Shown here: positions 1 to 9,253 of the stretch, one piece after another
Position numbering within the stretch: position 1 is the first letter of the stretch
Layout: every line of letters begins with the position of its first letter
Source of the DNA: Termitidicoccus mucosus
GTDB taxonomy: Bacteria; Verrucomicrobiota; Verrucomicrobiia; Opitutales; Opitutaceae
Direction of reading: 5' to 3'
Length of the DNA stretch: 64,000 bases
NCBI RefSeq assembly: GCF_038725785.1
Contig: NZ_CP109796.1
Location: forward strand, 6,944,501-7,008,500
Notes under the pieces: model-generated
What the model was told of the DNA's origin: nothing
The model's input: only the letters and a program-made list of their open reading frames with translations
Database searches by the model: none
Program-made: the position numbers and the translations under genes

Positions 1-3000
1 GGCGCGGTCTCCAGCCATTCCGCGCCGGGAGTGTAGCCGGTGAAGGCGATGCGGTCGAGCTGGGCGCCGTTGACGGCGGTGTCGGTGACGTAGACGTAGG
101 TGTCCGTCACGCCGGTGGCGCCGGTTTTGTTCCAAGTGCCGGAGGTGTTGGCGATGTTGAGCTGGTGCGTGGGCAGCCACGCGCCCGCAGAGGTGCCGCT
201 GAGCCGGAGGAAGGTCATCGTGGCGTGGTCGCCGAGGAAGAGGCCGGCGTTGCCGGACAACTGCAAGACGCCCAGGTCGTCGTGGTGCGTGCTCGCGGCG
301 GCTTCCAGCACGCCGCCGGTCATGTAGGTGACGTTGAAAGTGCCGCTCTGGTTCAGGATCAGCCGGCCGCCATTCATGTTCAGGCTGCTGCCGCTCACCA
401 TCGTGTCGAGGATGGCGGTGCCGTTGTTGCCTTTGAGCAACTGTCTGAGGCCCGTCACCGCCGAGCCGGTGAACCACGTGGTGCCGGTGCTCACATCGTT
501 GTAGAATGCCATCGAGGGAAAATTCGCCCACGCGATGCCGTCGTTCACCACCGTGCCGGTCAGGTAAAGGGACAGAGTGGCGCCGTTGAGGGTGCCGGTG
601 TCCTGGAGCAGGACTGTGGTGTTTGCGCCGCCGCCGTTGATACGCAGGTTGCCCGGCCCGTTGACCGTGCCGCGCACTTCGGAGGTGGAGTTGTTGGACA
701 GAGACATCATGACCTCGCCGGCGGTGATGTTGATGTCGCCGCTGCCGAGGTAGTTCCGGCCCGCGACGGAGCCGCCGATGACGATGCCGCCCGCGCCGGC
801 GTTGGTGCTGATGTAGCCGCTTTGGGCGAGGGTCAGGCCGCCGCTGAAGGTGTTGTTCGCGCTGAGCAGGTGGAGCGCTCCCATGGCGCCGTTTTTGACG
901 AGCGCGCCGGTGCCGGTGAGGTTGGTGGTGGCGCTGAAGGTGACGGACTGGTTCCAGACGACGTTGCCCGGCGCCTCGTTGACGGTGATGGTGCGGGTGC
1001 CGGTGAGCTCGACGTCGCCGCCGTAGCCGAAGGTGAGGTAGCTGGCGGTGAAGTCGCCGTTGAGGACGAGGGGATTGGTGAGGGTGACGACGGAGCGGGC
1101 GTTGGTGACATAGAGGTTTCCACCCAGGATTCTGCCGCCGTTGATGGTGAGCGTGCCGGTGCCGGGGCGGGCGGCGGAAAGGCTCATCTGGCTGCCGGGA
1201 TTCAAGACCGTGCCGCCTTCGTAGGTGTTGTTGGTGCCGTAGAGATTAAGGTTGTGGTTGACGATCAGCGCCCCGGAACCGGAGATGTTGCCGCCAAACT
1301 CGTGCTGGCCAAACAGGGTCAGGTCGCTTTTGAGCACGGAGCCCGCGCTGTAAACGTAAACCGAGCCGCCGTTGTTCCGCGCCACGGCCGCGCTGCCCGA
1401 CACGCCGCTGTCCCAGACGATGGTGCCGTTGGAGACGCTTCTGCCGGTGGTGTCGTTGGCCACGTTGACGATCAACTGTCCCCAAGTGACGGTGGAGCCG
1501 CCGAGGTTGAGGCTGGTGGAGGCGCCGGCGTTGATGACGGCGGTGACGCCGGGGTGGTTGGGGATTTCCATGCCGGCGACGTTCGTGCCGGTGCCCCAGT
1601 TGCGGTAGTCGAAGTAGTTGGCGTTAATGCTGTGCCAGGTGCCGGTGTAGAAGGCGGCGGGTTTGTATTCGTTGGCAACGCTGCCGGGGGCGGTGTCGGC
1701 GACGACGCCTTTTTCGAAGCCGTAAACCCAGACGTCGTCGGGATTGACGGTGGAGCCGGGGGCGAGGACGAGGCGGTCTTGGGTGGCGGCGCTGCCGTCG
1801 AGGAGGTGGGAGGTGGGGTTGCCTTCGTAGTTGAGGATGTTGACGTCGCCGGTGTTGCCACCGGTGAGGGTGAGGGTGCTGGCGCCGGAGCCGGGCGCGC
1901 CCATGTCGAGGCGGAGGAAAGCGAGGTTGCCGACCTTGATGCTGCCGATGCTCTGGTCGTAACCGCCGAGGCTGAGGGTGGCGACGTTGTAGTAGGGGTT
2001 GCCCAGGATGTCGGCGTAGCCGGCGAGGACCTCGATGTCGGCGGCGAGCTGGTGCGCTTTGCGGAAGAGGACGGTTTGCGGGAGCGCGCCGGTGGAGGTG
2101 ACGCCGAGGGTGAGCGTGCCGGAGAGGGCGAGGTCGGCGGCGGTGCCGAGGTCGAGGGTGCCGGAGCGGAGGAAGAGGTTTGCCGCCGAGAGCGAGGCGA
2201 CGGAGTCGGCGATGCGGAGGGAGCCGGGGCCCTCTTTTGTAATGTCGCCGAGGCCGGTGATGACGCTGGAGCCCGCTCCGGAGATGGTCTGCACGGTGGC
2301 GGCGGTGGCGCCGGCGCCGGAGTCGAGCCAGAGGTCGGGGGCGTGGAGGATGGAGCCGGAGTTGAACTGGAAATCGAGGCCGGAGAGGCGCAGCGTGCCG
2401 GAGGCGGCGGGAGTGGCGGCGTCGCCGTCGAGCGTGCCGCCGTCGAGGACGAAGGAGCCGCCGGTGTGGGCGGCGGCGGCGCGGAGGATGTCGGCCCGGG
2501 AGCCGGCGGCGAGGGTGAGCGTGCCGCCGGCGGCGAGGCGGACGGACTGGCCGGTGGCGGAGGTGAGGATTTGGAGGACGGTGGCGGCGGCGGGGTTGGC
2601 GCCGGAGAGGGAGACGTTGCCCGTGCCGAGGTTGTTGGCGCCGGCGACGGAGCCGCCGATGACGAGCGAGGCGCCGTCGGCGGAGCGGATGGCGGTCTCG
2701 GTGCGGCCGGCGTTGAGGACGAGGCCGCCGGAGAAGGTGTTGTCGGCGTGGTTGAGGCGGAGGATGCCGAGGCCGGTTTTCACGAGGGTGGAGCCGTCGC
2801 CGGCGAGCGCGCCGTTGAGCGTGGCGACGGAGGACTGGAAGCCCACGTCGATGGCGAGGGCGCGGCCGGCGGCGTCGAGCGGGCCGCCGAGGGTGAGGGT
2901 GGAGGGGTGGCCGTCGTCAGGATTGGAAAGGGCGATGTTGAGGTCGGTGACGAGGGCGACGGACGACGAGACGGTGACGTCGTGGTGATGTTCGACGCGC

Positions 3001-3371
3001 CAGATGGCCGGGGAGAGGCCGCCGCTGTCGAAGACGAGGAGGCCGCCGTCGAAGGCGAGCGCGGTGGCCGTTTCGTTGCCCTGCACGCCGTTGATGAGCA
3101 GCGAGCCGAGGGTGGCGGAGCCGGTGAGGGTGACGGCCTTGTCGCCGGGGTTGGTGGCGGCATTGAATATGGCGAGGTCGCCGGGGGCGCCGGGGACGGC
3201 GGAGCCGAGCCAGTTGGCGGCGTCGGACCAGGTGCCGGAGCCGGCGGTCCACTGCGCGGAGAGGCGCGCGGAGGCGGGGAACGCGAGGGCGAGTAACGCG
3301 GCCAAGAGGCCGGAGGCGAAACGCACGCCGGGAGCGGCGGGGAGACGGAGGGCAGGAAGGGCGATATTCAT
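1..3371 (-). CDS. Autotransporter-associated beta-strand repeat protein (C-terminus beyond window)
   Basis: This frame is open from an ATG at 3371 to the left edge, at least 1,123 residues. The N-terminus has a signal peptide (hydrophobic FASGLLAALLALAFPASA), then a GTWSDAANW motif typical of these secreted beta-helix proteins. The passenger carries PATR-type repeats (for example LVKTGLGILRLNHADNTFSGG, with a second copy ending SANNTFSGGLTLAQSG) and recurrent IGGSVAGxNxLGxG blocks rich in Gly, Asn, Thr and Ser. Family knowledge says such proteins are exported through Sec and form a surface beta-helix, anchored by a barrel or a PEP-CTERM-like tail; neither is visible here. No Shine-Dalgarno is evident before the ATG. 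High-GC third positions open a spurious 1,043-codon frame on the opposite strand. The surface-protein class is seen; the ligand is unknown. Confidence 0.85.
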   Translation of the reverse strand, partial: MNIALPALRLPAAPGVRFASGLLAALLALAFPASARLSAQWTAGSGTWSDAANWLGSAVPGAPGDLAIFNAATNPGDKAVTLTGSATLGSLLINGVQGNETATALAFDGGLLVFDSGGLSPAIWRVEHHHDVTVSSSVALVTDLNIALSNPDDGHPSTLTLGGPLDAAGRALAIDVGFQSSVATLNGALAGDGSTLVKTGLGILRLNHADNTFSGGLVLNAGRTETAIRSADGASLVIGGSVAGANNLGTGNVSLSGANPAAATVLQILTSATGQSVRLAAGGTLTLAAGSRADILRAAAAHTGGSFVLDGGTLDGDAATPAASGTLRLSGLDFQFNSGSILHAPDLWLDSGAGATAATVQTISGAGSSVITGLGDITKEGPGSLRIADSVASLSAANLFLRSGTLDLGTAADLALSGTLTLGVTSTGALPQTVLFRKAHQLAADIEVLAGYADILGNPYYNVATLSLGGYDQSIGSIKVGNLAFLRLDMGAPGSGASTLTLTGGNTGDVNILNYEGNPTSHLLDGSAATQDRLVLAPGSTVNPDDVWVYGFEKGVVADTAPGSVANEYKPAAFYTGTWHSINANYFDYRNWGTGTNVAGMEIPNHPGVTAVINAGASTSLNLGGSTVTWGQLIVNVANDTTGRSVSNGTIVWDSGVSGSAAVARNNGGSVYVYSAGSVLKSDLTLFGQHEFGGNISGSGALIVNHNLNLYGTNNTYEGGTVLNPGSQMSLSAARPGTGTLTINGGRILGGNLYVTNARSVVTLTNPLVLNGDFTASYLTFGYGGDVELTGTRTITVNEAPGNVVWNQSVTFSATTNLTGTGALVKNGAMGALHLLSANNTFSGGLTLAQSGYISTNAGAGGIVIGGSVAGRNYLGSGDINITAGEVMMSLSNNSTSEVRGTVNGPGNLRINGGGANTTVLLQDTGTLNGATLSLYLTGTVVNDGIAWANFPSMAFYNDVSTGTTWFTGSAVTGLRQLLKGNNGTAILDTMVSGSSLNMNGGRLILNQSGTFNVTYMTGGVLEAAASTHHDDLGVLQLSGNAGLFLGDHATMTFLRLSGTSAGAWLPTHQLNIANTSGTWNKTGATGVTDTYVYVTDTAVNGAQLDRIAFTGYTPGAEWLETA

Positions 3372-4165
3372 TTTAGTTTTACAATAATAAGGTGATTGAA
3401 ACTGATGTCGCACAGTCGAATGCCTGAGGGTAGGGCGAAGCCGCTGTGCTGCGCCGTGGCGGTTCGTGGCTCGGCGGGACGTCCCGCCCTACCACGGCAT
3501 GGCGTCCGCCCGCATGTATTTCTTGCGTTTCGCGCGATTACCTCGAACTGCGGGGTGGGGAAAAACTATTTCCGCAATAACAAGTTGAGTAAGTTTTTTT
3601 ATGCCCTCCATGTCACTTGCAATAACATTCGCGCCGCTGCGCGTGCGGACAGCGAAACTGGACGATGTGGCAAGTGGAAAAAGCATTTCGGTGGCAGAAG
3701 GAACGTAGAAGGAAAAACTTTGCATTTCCGTGCTGCCGCAGCCTAGCGAAAGATTTTTGGAACCGCTGTCAAATTTTACTTTTGTTTATCAATAATAGGC
3801 TACATACACGGGCGTTTTCATAGGTTTGCATCTTGGTTGATTGGTGCTTTTGGCGGCGGATTTGAAAAATCCGCCGCCAATTTGCATAGGTTTGATGGTT
3901 CCTCGTTATTTGAGGATGCCGCTTTGCTTGGAACGGTGGCTGTTGCCGGGCTTGCCGAACCCCTGTGTCCGGTTGTGATTAAATCACTGGGATGGCTTAT
4001 AAAGCTGACTTTAAAAGCCTCATTCGCTTTTAGCGATTCCAGCCTTAAATTTTTAAAGCGAACTTGTCTTCGTCGCATTCGATGTGCTTGTCGTGCTGGA
4101 GCATTCGGCAAAGGAATGATCCGGCATCTCCTGTCATGCGCAAGGTGCAGTTGGATCTGCGATGT
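3372..4165. other. Gene-poor spacer
   Basis: I see no convincing gene here. The half next to the autotransporter start should hold its promoter. A TTGACA on the minus strand (3772-3767) is a possible -35, but no good -10 follows. The other half holds the perfect hairpin at 3850-3880. Short open frames on both strands have no coding character. Confidence 0.4.
3850..3880. repeat. Perfect hairpin, 14-bp arms
   Basis: TTGGCGGCGGATTT, a 3-nt loop GAA, then the exact reverse complement. There is no long T-run after it on either strand, so it could be a weak terminator or a REP-like palindrome. Confidence 0.6.
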
Positions 4166-4802
4166 TCATACGCCTTTGTGCGCGTGCCGCATGGCGCGCG
4201 CCGCCGCGTCCTCGCTGGCCAGCATCCAGCCGAGCAAGCCTTGCGCGATGCCGTGGCAGGCGGGCTGGTCGCGCGTGCCGGTCATCCGCAGCCCCTTCAA
4301 CAACGGCGCGACCTGCGCGGGCATGTCCCCCCGTCCACCAATGCCGCCAGCAACGCTCCAGCCAGGCCGTGTCCGCCCCGTCGTGCGTGACGAGCAGCGG
4401 CAGGAAGCCGTCGCACACCAGATTGTCCAGCCGCGGGCCGCCGATGGCGCCACCGCAGATTTCGTCTTCCACGGCGGAGCGCAACTTTCGCGCCTCGTTT
4501 GCCCGCCGCCAGTCGTGCGTGGACAACTCGTCGGCACGGGCAGGTTTCGAGGCCGAAGGCTGGCAGTCGGCACTCCCTTGACGGGCGAAGATGCTGGCGA
4601 GGCGGGTGGGCCAGCCCGGGCTCGCGGCGACCCACGCGGCATACTGGCGCAGCCGCGCGCGCGGGTGGTTCGCCGGGCGCGCCCCCTGCTTGCTCCACGC
4701 GCCGCGCGCGGCAATTTCCGCGAAAACCGCGTCGGCAAAGCGTTCGCCCGCGCCGCCGCCGGGTTCGGCATCGGCGTTTTCCCGCCATGTGCCGAGCGGC
4801 CA
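4166..4802 (-). pseudogene. DUF2851-like protein remnant, frameshifted
   Basis: From 4802 to about 4335 one minus frame reads as real protein: AVFAEIAARGAWSKQGARPA, then NHPRARLRQYAAWV and DNLVCDGFLPLL. After a C6 run near 4330 the sense continues in another frame (MPAQVAPLLKGLRMTG, then CHGIAQGLLGWML) to a stop at 4166. I match the RPANHPRxRL and QGLLxxML segments to the C-terminal half of DUF2851 proteins from memory. The N-terminal half is gone: an in-frame TAA lies just upstream of 4802, where an autotransporter remnant on the other strand begins. No function is known for DUF2851, and this copy cannot be functional. Confidence 0.5.
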
Positions 4803-4859
4803 TTAGGTCGCCACCGCGAGCATCGGGGCGCGGTTCGCCCGGCGTGCTCCGGCGCGCCG

Positions 4860-5362
4860 CCGGAGGCGTCGTGTCGGAGCGCCCGGGCGCGGCCTTGGCG
4901 GTGCCGGCGCCGTTGCCACGACCGCCCGCTACTCCAGCCTCTCGCTCGAAATCGGGCGCCGCGTCGCGTTGCGCGATTTCTTCTGGCTGGAGGCCGGCGC
5001 GCAGACCGCGGTCGCGTTCCTCGGCTCTGCGCGATTACGCGACCAGCGACGGCGATGCCGTCCGCCTCGACCGCGCCACCGCGTGGCAGACCCGCGCCCG
5101 CCTCCGCGCCGGCGCCGACCTCGGACGCTGGTCGCCCCACATCAAGTTCGCCGAGGTCCGCAGCGATACGAGCGGCGGCGCGCTCCACGCCGACGGGCGC
5201 TCCCGCGCGCCCGCCTTCGACGGCTGGCGTTTCGGGGCCGGCCTCGGCTCGAGCTGGTTCATCGACGAGCGCAGCCAGTTGTATTTCGACTACGAATACA
5301 ACAAAGCCCCCGCCTACGAACGCCCTTGGTCCCTGAACCTCGGCTACCGGAGGGATTGGTGA
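4860..5362 (+). pseudogene. Autotransporter beta-barrel C-terminus remnant
   Basis: The first part reads in one frame (TTARYSSLSLEIGRRVALRD, then FFWLEAGAQTAVAFLGS). The rest reads in another frame from about 5025 (DRATAWQTRARLRAGADLGR, then GWRFGAGLGSSWFIDERSQL) and ends with LNLGYRRDW and a stop. Alternating aromatic/polar residues and the terminal aromatic strand are typical of an autotransporter translocator domain. One frameshift near 5020-5030 and loss of everything upstream make it a relic. It may come from a relative of the autotransporter-type gene at the left edge, which would mean rearrangement between such genes. Confidence 0.6.
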
Positions 5363-5482
5363 GCCACGCCGGGCGCGGCAGTTGAAGTTGGAAGTTTAAG
5401 TTCAAGCCCATGCCCGCCGCCCAACTTAAACTACGCGCGAAGCGCGCCTTTGTGTGCGATAAAAAATCGAACCAATTATTTA

Positions 5483-5590
5483 GCCACAAAAAGTTACAAA
5501 AATCATTTTCAATGCGAACATCACACCGTGCGCCTATAGGCGCATCTGGATGTTCAATATGCAGGCTGATTTTTTATGACTTTTTGTGGC
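5483..5590. repeat. Nested palindrome (MITE/REP-like)
   Basis: Outer arms GCCACAAAAAGTTACAAAAA (from 5483) and its near reverse complement (5568-5590) enclose GAACATC/GATGTTC arms. These enclose the perfect 16-bp palindrome TGCGCCTATAGGCGCA (5529-5544). The whole could fold into one long interrupted hairpin. Confidence 0.6.
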
Positions 5591-5616
5591 CATAAAAACC
5601 GAACCATTATTTTTAA

Positions 5617-5703
5617 CAGGATTTCAAGATTTTACATGATTAACAGAATTGAAAACCAATGATATTATCAATTCTGGCCGTCCTGAAAAATCCTGAAATC
5701 CTG
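5617..5703. repeat. Imperfect palindrome, 87 bp
   Basis: CAGGATTTCAAGATTTT (5617-5633) pairs 16 of 17 with 5687-5703. Inside it CAGAATTGA (5644-5652) pairs perfectly with 5668-5676. There is no coding content. Confidence 0.6.
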
Positions 5704-5761
5704 CCCAAAAAATCAAACCGATAAAATAGCCACAAAGATGCACAAGAAGCACAAAATAATC

Positions 5762-5790
5762 ACTGATGCTGCGTGCCACGTAGCATCAGT
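5762..5790. repeat. 13-bp hairpin beyond the broken integrase end
   Basis: ACTGATGCTGCGT pairs with ACGTAGCATCAGT around a 3-nt loop, with one G-T wobble. It lies 19 bp past the premature integrase stop and could terminate its transcript, though no T-run follows. Confidence 0.45.
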
Positions 5791-5808
5791 CAATAAAACA
5801 AACTCCGG

Positions 5809-7028
5809 TCAAGGCTGCGGTACCCGCTTGTTCAACTCTGCCGCGTCCGCCGCCTTCTTCAACGCCAGTTGGAACGCGCTATCCGTCACATGATGCCGCC
5901 GCCTCACACCACTCACCGGGTCGCGACTCAACCCGCGCGACGCAAACAGCCACTGCCACTCCCAGCGCTCGCCCGCCCCCGCATACTTGCGCCCAGTCCC
6001 TCCGGCAGCCATACCCCCGGCACCCCTTCGGCCCGATCCTCCCGCCACAGCCGCTTCAGCCTCTTCAAATGCTCCTCCAGCCGTTCCCTCAACACCGCCG
6101 GCAGCACCGTCACCCGGTCCTTGTCGCCCTTGCCCCCATTCACGATCAACGCCCCGCGCTCCAAATCCACATGCTGCACCCGCAGGCGCAACAGCTCCAT
6201 CAACCGCACTCCCGTCCCATACATCAATTCCGCCATTAACGACCACGTTCCCTCCAATCGCCCGAACAGACGCCCGCACTCCTCCCTCGACAGCACCACC
6301 GGCGCCCGCCTTTTCGCCGCCGCCCGCTGGAAGTCGATCTTTCCCAGCACCCGCCCCAGGCCCTTTTCCAGAAAGAACACCAGCGCATTCAACGCCTGCT
6401 TCTGCGAAGCCGGACTCAGCCGCGACTCCACTGCCAGCCTCGATAAAAATTCCGCCACATCCTCCCCGCGCGCCTCCCGTGGCGGCCTCCCCTTCAAAAA
6501 CACCACGAACCGCGCCGCCCACTCCCGGTAAGTCGTCTCCGTGCGCCACGCCAGATGCGCCCCCCTTGCGGCCACGATCAGATCCCTCTCCCAGTCCGCG
6601 CGCCCCAGGTCCGCCGCGCCCGGCGGAGGTTCCATCTGGGCGGACGGAACCTCCCTCCGGTGAAAAGTGGGGACGGGCGTTCCCGTCTCCTGACTTGGCC
6701 GATTGCGCGGCCTGTCCGCGTCGCCCAAGTCATTGCCGCCAGTCCGGGGCGCCACCCCGGCCGCCCTCCTGAAAAACCATCGCAACGCCTCCCTCTCGGC
6801 CTCCGCGATGCGCGTCTCCGCCAAATACGCCCGCACCACGCGAATCGACGCCCCGCAACGCCGTGCCTTGCAAAAATGTAAAAACGACAGCACCGCCCGC
6901 TCGTAAAAAACCATCGTTTCGGGCGGTAATGCCTCTTCCCGCAAAACAGCCTTCCAATGTGGAAACGAAACCGCGCGCGACTCATCGCGGAAGAGACCGC
7001 CCGCTGCCGGATTGGTGGGATTGTTCAT
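5809..7028 (-). pseudogene. intI: Integron integrase IntI, frameshifted and truncated
   Basis: This is a tyrosine recombinase of the integron type, which would insert and excise cassettes at attI and attC. The start is the ATG at 7028 with CGGAAG 7 nt upstream; an earlier in-frame start has no such signal. The catalytic-domain box I is clear: LMAELMYGTGVRLMELLRLR then VNGGKGDKDRVTVLP. It is followed by the IntI-like segment WEWQWLFASRGLSRDPVSG and RRHHV. A -1/+1 frameshift near 5990-6005 separates these parts. The frame then stops at KRVPQP, before the expected HxLRHSFAT box and the catalytic Tyr, so three of the five catalytic residues are missing. Two core-binding-like segments occur before the catalytic domain (about residues 20-90 and 150-230). 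It is divergent from the cassette array, as in known integrons. It is almost certainly inactive. Confidence 0.85.
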
Positions 7029-7117
7029 GAAAAAGCTTCCGGAAAATGATTTTGACGAGATTGATCGCCGCATCCCAAAAAGCCAAATTCAAAAACCAAA
7101 TTTCAAGAGCCCCGGTA

Positions 7118-7146
7118 TTGACAATCAAAATGATAAGGCAAATATC
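7118..7146 (+). promoter_or_regulatory. Candidate cassette promoter Pc
   Basis: TTGACA (7118-7123), a 17-nt spacer, then AATATC (7141-7146) point into the array from the intI/attI interval, where integron Pc promoters lie. The -35 is consensus and the -10 is weak. Confidence 0.4.
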
Positions 7147-7205
7147 CCTGCCATGTTTCCCCTTCCACAACCCAAGGCCAGTTTGGCCTAATAACACTGT
7201 TAGCC
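7147..7205 (+). other. Candidate attI site
   Basis: The interval between intI and the first cassette ends with the core GTTAGCC (7199-7205), identical to the R' boxes of later attC sites, so recombination would occur after G7199. Just before it lies the small palindrome AGGCCA/TGGCCT (7175-7189). attI sites have no strict consensus; the call rests on position and the core. Confidence 0.55.
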
Positions 7206-7210
7206 AGAAG

Positions 7211-7522
7211 ATGAGCGACGATACTTTTATTTGGACCGGCCTTTTCCTGTTCGCCAATGCACCATTTATTTTAGCACTGATTCTTCGATATTGGTTCCCG
7301 AATGTGCGATATAGACTGGTATGCCATGTGCTTTCGGTGCTCTTATTGGGTTATCTGGCGATTGTATATTTTCTAGCAGAGAGAGCATATCGTAATGCGG
7401 GTAATCAAGATGATGGAGGCAGTAGCATGGCAGCATTCTTGCTGCTTGCCGGATGCGTTGTCATTATTCCAGAGAACCTCATGCTCCATCTTCCACTTTT
7501 TAGAAAAAAAGAAAGAGGCTAA
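7211..7522 (+). CDS. Cassette 1: small integral membrane protein
   Basis: The start is the ATG 5 nt after the GTTAGCC core, as in the other cassettes; an upstream in-frame start would run through attI. The product is 103 aa with about three hydrophobic segments (WTGLFLFANAPFILALILRY, LVCHVLSVLLLGYLAIVYFL, AAFLLLAGCVVIIP) and a basic tail. It should sit in the inner membrane. No family is recognised. The stop TAA lies inside the R'' box of its attC. Being first behind attI, it would be the best expressed cassette if Pc works. Confidence 0.7.
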   Translation: MSDDTFIWTGLFLFANAPFILALILRYWFPNVRYRLVCHVLSVLLLGYLAIVYFLAERAYRNAGNQDDGGSSMAAFLLLAGCVVIIPENLMLHLPLFRKKERG

Positions 7523-7618
7523 CCAGGCGCTAGAGCCAACGCGATTGTTGCCGGCTGGCTTTTCGGAAGCATTCAGGTTTTCGGGGCTTGCACGCTCGTA
7601 TGGCTCATCTTAAACGTT
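7517..7618 (+). other. attC1, R' box split by an IS
   Basis: R'' GGCTAAC (7517-7523), L'' GAGCCAACGCGA, a spacer unlike the other sites, L' near TGGCTC, then AACGTT. The R' box is cut after GTT (7616-7618); its other half CGGC lies at 9242-9245 beyond the IS. Confidence 0.75.
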
Positions 7619-7985
7619 GATCTAGCTGCGAATATACAAGCCCAAAAAAGCAAAGCCAGTCCCCAGTTTTTCGCCTGGGATTTGTGTTTATATAAACTGC
7701 CGCCGCCGGAGGCACAGGACAGGGACCGGTCGATTATGGGATAAACGCGTGCGTGGGTTGGGTGCGTGATCCTGGTTTTCACCGTGATCGTGCTGATCTT
7801 CGCGGGTTGGTTACCGACAGTGCATTGGTGCGTCTTGCCCGCATGCTCTAGGCTCGTGCGTGGCGGGCGGATCGCTCCGTGCCCGCTGCCCCTAACGTCA
7901 ACATGCATGGGCCGGCCGCCCGGTCCCTGACTGGTGCCGCCAAACGGCGGTTCTCAAAGAACATCCCTGCCGCCCGCGCCCGCCC
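7619..7985 (-). ncRNA. Candidate bridge-RNA region of the IS
   Basis: This is the 367-bp non-coding end downstream of the transposase. IS110-family elements encode a structured bridge RNA in a non-coding end, placed downstream of the transposase in the IS1111 subgroup. The region is kept nearly unchanged in the truncated second copy (9652-10017), including small GC-rich inverted repeats. The RNA call is inferred from position; no loops were assigned. Confidence 0.45.
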
Positions 7986-9106
7986 TCAGGCCGCCCTGGT
8001 CATCGCCGGCCAGTCCGCCGTCTGCAACATCGCCCAGGCAAAGCCGGCCATCTCCCGGGCCAGCGCGACGGTCACCTTTGGCTTCATCACCCCGCGCCGG
8101 CTCAGGTGCCAGGCGCGTTTGTGCAGCCTGACCTGGATCTTCCACGACAGTTCCCGCCGTGCCGCCGGCTGCCCTTCCTGCCGTTTGGACAGCTGCGCGG
8201 ATACTTTGGGCGGCAGCCAGGCGTGCTGCACCGTCTCGATCAATATCCATCGGGCGTGCGCGTTGCCCGCCTTGGTGATCGAGCCGAGCCTGCGGCTCTC
8301 TCCGGTGCTCTCCTCCTTGGGCACCAGCCCGAGGAACGCCATCAGTTCGCGTGGATGCGCGAACCTCCTCACGTCTCCCAACTCCGCCACCAGCACCGCC
8401 GCGGCCACCAGTTGGAAGCCCCGGATCGTCATGAGCGCCTCCACCGCCGGATACAGCCGCCACAACGGCGCCTGCAAGCCCAGCAACTGCTCGGCCGCGA
8501 CACCGCTCCTCGCACTGGGTGACCGCCAGCAGATACTCCTCCAGCACCGCCTTCAATGAGGGCGCCGGCAGCTCCAGCTCCCGCAGGTAGCGGCGGTGCG
8601 CCTCGCTCCAGTTGGCCTTGCCCGAGTAACGGTAGCCGTGTCGCAACAGGAACGACTTGAGCCGCTGTCGCGCGCGTCAGGTCCCGCACCGCATCCGCCC
8701 GGGCTCGCGTGAGATCCCGGATGGCCTCATCCACCGCCTCCGGCACGTGCACCGCGGTCAGCTCCCCGGCCCGGTGCAACCGGGCCAGCATCTGTGCGTC
8801 GCGCCGGTCGGTCTTGCGGCGGTTGCCCTTGTCCACCGGCGTCCTCGACGGCGCCACCACCACGCAGTCGATGCCCAACTGCCGCAGCCGCCGGTAGAGC
8901 ACGTAGCCAGTCGGCCCCGCCTCGTAGGCCACGTGCAGCTCCCCGCCGTCGGCTCCGACCTTCCTCAACGCACGCTCCACCGCGTGCAGGTCGCTGCTGA
9001 CCTGTCCGTAGAGGCGAACCTCGCCCTCGCGGCCGCCGTCGGCCACCGCGATCATGATCGTATCCTTGTGGACATCCAGGCCCACATAGTGTTGTGTTTT
9101 TTTCAT
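7986..9106 (-). pseudogene. IS110-family transposase, two frameshifts
   Basis: The N-terminal DEDD domain starts MKKTQHYVGLDVHKDTIMI and has YEAGPTGY and KTDRRDA, giving the expected acidic residues. The frame then shifts near 8665 (RHGYRYSGKANWSEAHRRYL) and again near 8495 (LLGLQAPLWRLYPAVEAL). The C-terminal transposase domain (RRFAHPRELMAFLGLVPKEE, then GNAHARWILIE) runs to a stop at 7986. Joined, the product would be about 370 aa, a normal IS110 size. Such enzymes cut and rejoin DNA with a bridge RNA as guide. The two breaks make it a pseudogene unless they are sequencing errors. Confidence 0.8.
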
Positions 9107-9253
9107 GCGCTTGTCCTCGTTTCCAGGTTGTTATGGTTTGTCCTTCAGCCTTGTGGCCCGGCCCGCTCCTCACGGGCAACCCACGCCTAGGGGACAAGCG
9201 CCTTCTTTCACTGCCTGCGCTCATCCGCAGCTATAATGTCTCGGCAAAAGAAG

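Larger units (their letters stand above)
7619..9241 (-). mobile_element. IS110-family (IS1111-like) element inserted in attC1
   Basis: This 1,623-bp element lies between GTT and CGGC of the attC1 R' box, with no target duplication. Subterminal inverted repeats TAGCTGCG (7623-7630) and its complement (9226-9233) lie a few bases inside the ends, as in the IS1111 subgroup. The transposase is on the minus strand and a 367-bp non-coding end follows it. An IS1111-attC group that targets integron attC sites is described in the literature, and this element fits that lifestyle. Its transposase is frameshifted. Confidence 0.8.

Noticed and set aside
165-3296. 1,043-codon open frame on the plus strand
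   Set aside because: It is an antisense shadow of the high-GC autotransporter gene: Gly/Ala/Val/Glu-rich without domains, while the minus frame has a signal peptide and PATR repeats.
3837-5336. 499-codon plus frame
   Set aside because: It runs across unrelated remnants in the wrong frame; only the short autotransporter segments inside the region make sense.
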